From contig CAXXWT010000009.1 in the NCBI GenBank assembly GCA_963674685.2, forward strand, positions 744,001 through 808,000: a stretch of DNA of 64,000 nt, written 5' to 3'. Source of the stretch: G963674685 sp963674685. Its GTDB lineage: Bacteria > Lernaellota > Lernaellaia > JACKCT01. Below, piece after piece: positions 62,492 to 64,000 of this stretch; within the stretch, counting starts at the first letter, position 1, and each line of letters starts with the position of its first letter. A program made the position numbers and the translations under genes. The notes beneath the pieces are model-generated. The model was not told the DNA's origin. It ran no database searches and saw only the letters and a program-made list of their open reading frames with translations.

Positions 62492-63319
62492 CTACCACTG
62501 ATAGGACATAGAAACCGAGAAGGTTGTCGTGTCGCCAAGTGGAAGAACGTAACCGAAAATGTTGAATACGGTCAAATGGGCGGTTCCCGCGTTGTATTTG
62601 GGAAATCCAAATCCGATATTCGGTCCGATAATAGGGGCCGTGGAACTGAGATCTCCTACATCTTCATCCTGAACCGATACATAAGCGAATCCGAGCATTA
62701 ATCCCAACTTGAAAAGCCACCCGGATTGCTTCAATGTGGATTCATCCATTGAACCAAAACTTAAATAGACCCAGGAAGGTGAATATACTCCCGCGAACAT
62801 GTTCATACTCGTTGTTTTTTCTTCGTCGGTAGTTTCCACCGAATTGGTGCTGGCGTCATATTCCGAAGTTTCGACATCGGATTTTAACTGGCCGAATAGA
62901 AGAAGCGCATAAAGCTCATTGCTGAAACAATGTCTTTTTCCTCCCTCGATGCCCGGGAAGGCGCCGGAGGGATTCAGTCGTTGCCATCCGAAAAGACCAC
63001 CGTACATCAAGGAGGATAAATTATCCCCCGTCATCATATTGATCATTAAACCGGCGGAATAATTGTCGATTTTATCCGGGGGAGTCTTGACTCTTTCCAA
63101 AGTCTCCCGTTTGTATTCCACGCCGACTTTCATGTTTTCCATGTCGACGTCAATATCCAGATCTTCTTCGACTCTTTTGTCCGTATCATCCGATTCGTCG
63201 CCGCCTTCATCGGTCTGCGCCCATACGTAATCGGCGCTGCAAACCAACGTTACGGTGAAGATCGACATCAGGACGCATAGGAAACGCGCGCATTTCGCCC
63301 AGTCTGCTGTGACAGTCAT
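62492..63319 (-). CDS. secreted protein, probable outer-membrane beta-barrel
   Basis: 275 residues with a hydrophobic signal (FLCVLMSIFTVTLVCSADYVWAQ, cut as LMSIFTVTLVCSADYVWA), an acidic stretch (DESDDTDKRVEEDLDIDVD) and alternating strands that end in SVSMSYQW; an aromatic last residue is typical of outer-membrane barrels. No family recognised. GGGAG precedes the ATG. It faces the GlcD gene, 22 bp apart. Confidence 0.65.
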   Translation of the reverse strand: MTVTADWAKCARFLCVLMSIFTVTLVCSADYVWAQTDEGGDESDDTDKRVEEDLDIDVDMENMKVGVEYKRETLERVKTPPDKIDNYSAGLMINMMTGDNLSSLMYGGLFGWQRLNPSGAFPGIEGGKRHCFSNELYALLLFGQLKSDVETSEYDASTNSVETTDEEKTTSMNMFAGVYSPSWVYLSFGSMDESTLKQSGWLFKLGLMLGFAYVSVQDEDVGDLSSTAPIIGPNIGFGFPKYNAGTAHLTVFNIFGYVLPLGDTTTFSVSMSYQW

Positions 63320-63381
63320 TTTTCACTCCCTTATGAAATTATCTACCTTGATCGCAACTATTATAATGAAGCAAGGATTTG

Positions 63382-63681
63382 TCAAGAAAGATATGGAACC
63401 AGTAAAGCAATAATGACGAGTATCAATAACAACTGAAATTCACGGATGGCGCTGTAATAATTGTCCAAGATATAGTAATGCACGCAGTCAATGATTGAAC
63501 AGAAAGTGGCGTGCGCGGATTTGTTGAAAAGCGACTCCTGTACCGATGAAACGCAGAGATTTTCATGCAGACGCTGTTTGGCAGGCTTAGGAAAATTCCC
63601 CAGGAAGGCCATGATGACGAATTGTTGAAATAAAAGAGCAAGCATCGCCAGGAACACGATGAGAACGAGGCATTTCGTCAT
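63382..63681 (-). CDS. small membrane protein, unknown
   Basis: 99 residues with hydrophobic segments at both ends (about 3-30 and 82-98) and four cysteines between. AGGA lies eight bases before the ATG. No homologue recognised; a real gene is likely but not certain. Confidence 0.5.
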   Translation of the reverse strand: MTKCLVLIVFLAMLALLFQQFVIMAFLGNFPKPAKQRLHENLCVSSVQESLFNKSAHATFCSIIDCVHYYILDNYYSAIREFQLLLILVIIALLVPYLS

Positions 63682-63877
63682 GCTTTTTCCTAAAATTGCC
63701 CCAAATAAAAATAGTTTTAAAATACGGATAGTCAGTTTAGAACCTGCATCGGCCGTTGTCTGTTGCTAAATGGTATCGAATTGTATCTATATGTATTTGA
63801 GATTCCATTGATGCGCAAATTCATTGATAAGCGCTTATCAACAAATCTGCGTAGATGTTGCCTGGAACTGTATGGTT

Positions 63878-64000
63878 TTATTTTACGGCGCGCATGCGTT
63901 CGCGGGCTTCGGCCAGCGTTTTTTCCTGCAACGCCGGCGGAAGTGGAGCGTACTGTTTAAGCTCCATGGAATAATTCGCGCGCCCGGAGGAGATGGACCG
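63878..64000 (-). CDS. elongation factor G family protein (C-terminal 40 residues)
   Basis: The frame enters from the right edge and ends at 63878: RSISSGRANYSMELKQYAPL then a charged helix ending ERMRAVK. EF-G proteins close with '..lrs.tqGra.ysMef..Y.pvp', so this is the end of domain V of an EF-G or EF-G-like GTPase. The rest lies outside the window. The gap 63682-63877 shows no gene. Confidence 0.72.
   Translation of the reverse strand, partial: RSISSGRANYSMELKQYAPLPPALQEKTLAEARERMRAVK

Overview
The window looks like a chromosomal segment of an uncultured, probably anaerobic, Gram-negative bacterium of deltaproteobacterial type. The basis is a Tmc-like membrane redox module, TauE/SafE and DASS anion transporters, a sigma-54 activator with its own promoter, an aminolevulinate-to-precorrin-2 operon, many lipoproteins with poly-Asp stalks, a TolC-type channel and an outer-membrane-barrel-like protein. 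Taxonomy is an inference; no marker gene in the window settles it.

1-12.2 kb (all minus strand): from upstream, a TmcC-like membrane subunit and a TmcB-like Fe-S/CCG protein; a chain of single-domain receivers and kinases (receiver, full sensor kinase, receiver, degenerate kinase, receiver) linked by ATGA overlaps to a CBS protein and closely followed by a DASS transporter; TauE/SafE with a small membrane partner; a PAS sigma-54 activator; and the start of a NifX-like protein behind a near-consensus sigma-54 promoter with an array of TGTTGC/GCAACA dyads. The theme is redox-sensing control of sulfur-compound or organic-anion transport and electron flow.

12.6-19.6 kb (plus): precorrin-2 dehydrogenase, hemA, hemC, cobA/hemD fusion, hemB, then (after a dispersed inverted-repeat element) hemL. 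This makes uroporphyrinogen III and precorrin-2/sirohydrochlorin.

19.6-32.3 kb: accessory metabolism and surface genes: a ketopantoate-reductase-like and an acetoacetate-decarboxylase-like pair, a membrane glycosyltransferase, an Asp-rich lipoprotein, a CMD-domain protein, a B12-type radical SAM enzyme with an SGNH membrane protein, a lipoprotein lipase and a PLC-like lipoprotein.

32.5-50.5 kb: two very large cell-surface peptidases, a 1479-aa gingipain-type (C25) and a 3889-aa papain-type (C1A) lipoprotein. Both carry Thr-rich linkers, a shared lectin/jelly-roll-like module, a P domain and the same unusual C-terminal plan (poly-Asp/Asn followed by a Cys-Cys tail). A TolC-family protein follows.

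50.5-58.3 kb: a mobile region abutting tRNA-Asp: two related large serine recombinase genes (one intact, one 5'-truncated) ending in the same 21-bp sequence, a small resolvase, an IS3-type element with an A8 frameshift site, and a broken second transposase. The 3' end of each recombinase gene doubles as a hairpin terminator pointing the way a tRNA transcript would run.

58.5-64 kb: a secreted TIM-barrel-like glycosidase candidate, an alpha/beta hydrolase and a GlcD-type FAD oxidase in one overlapping operon; a barrel-like outer membrane protein; a small membrane protein; and the C-terminus of an EF-G family protein.
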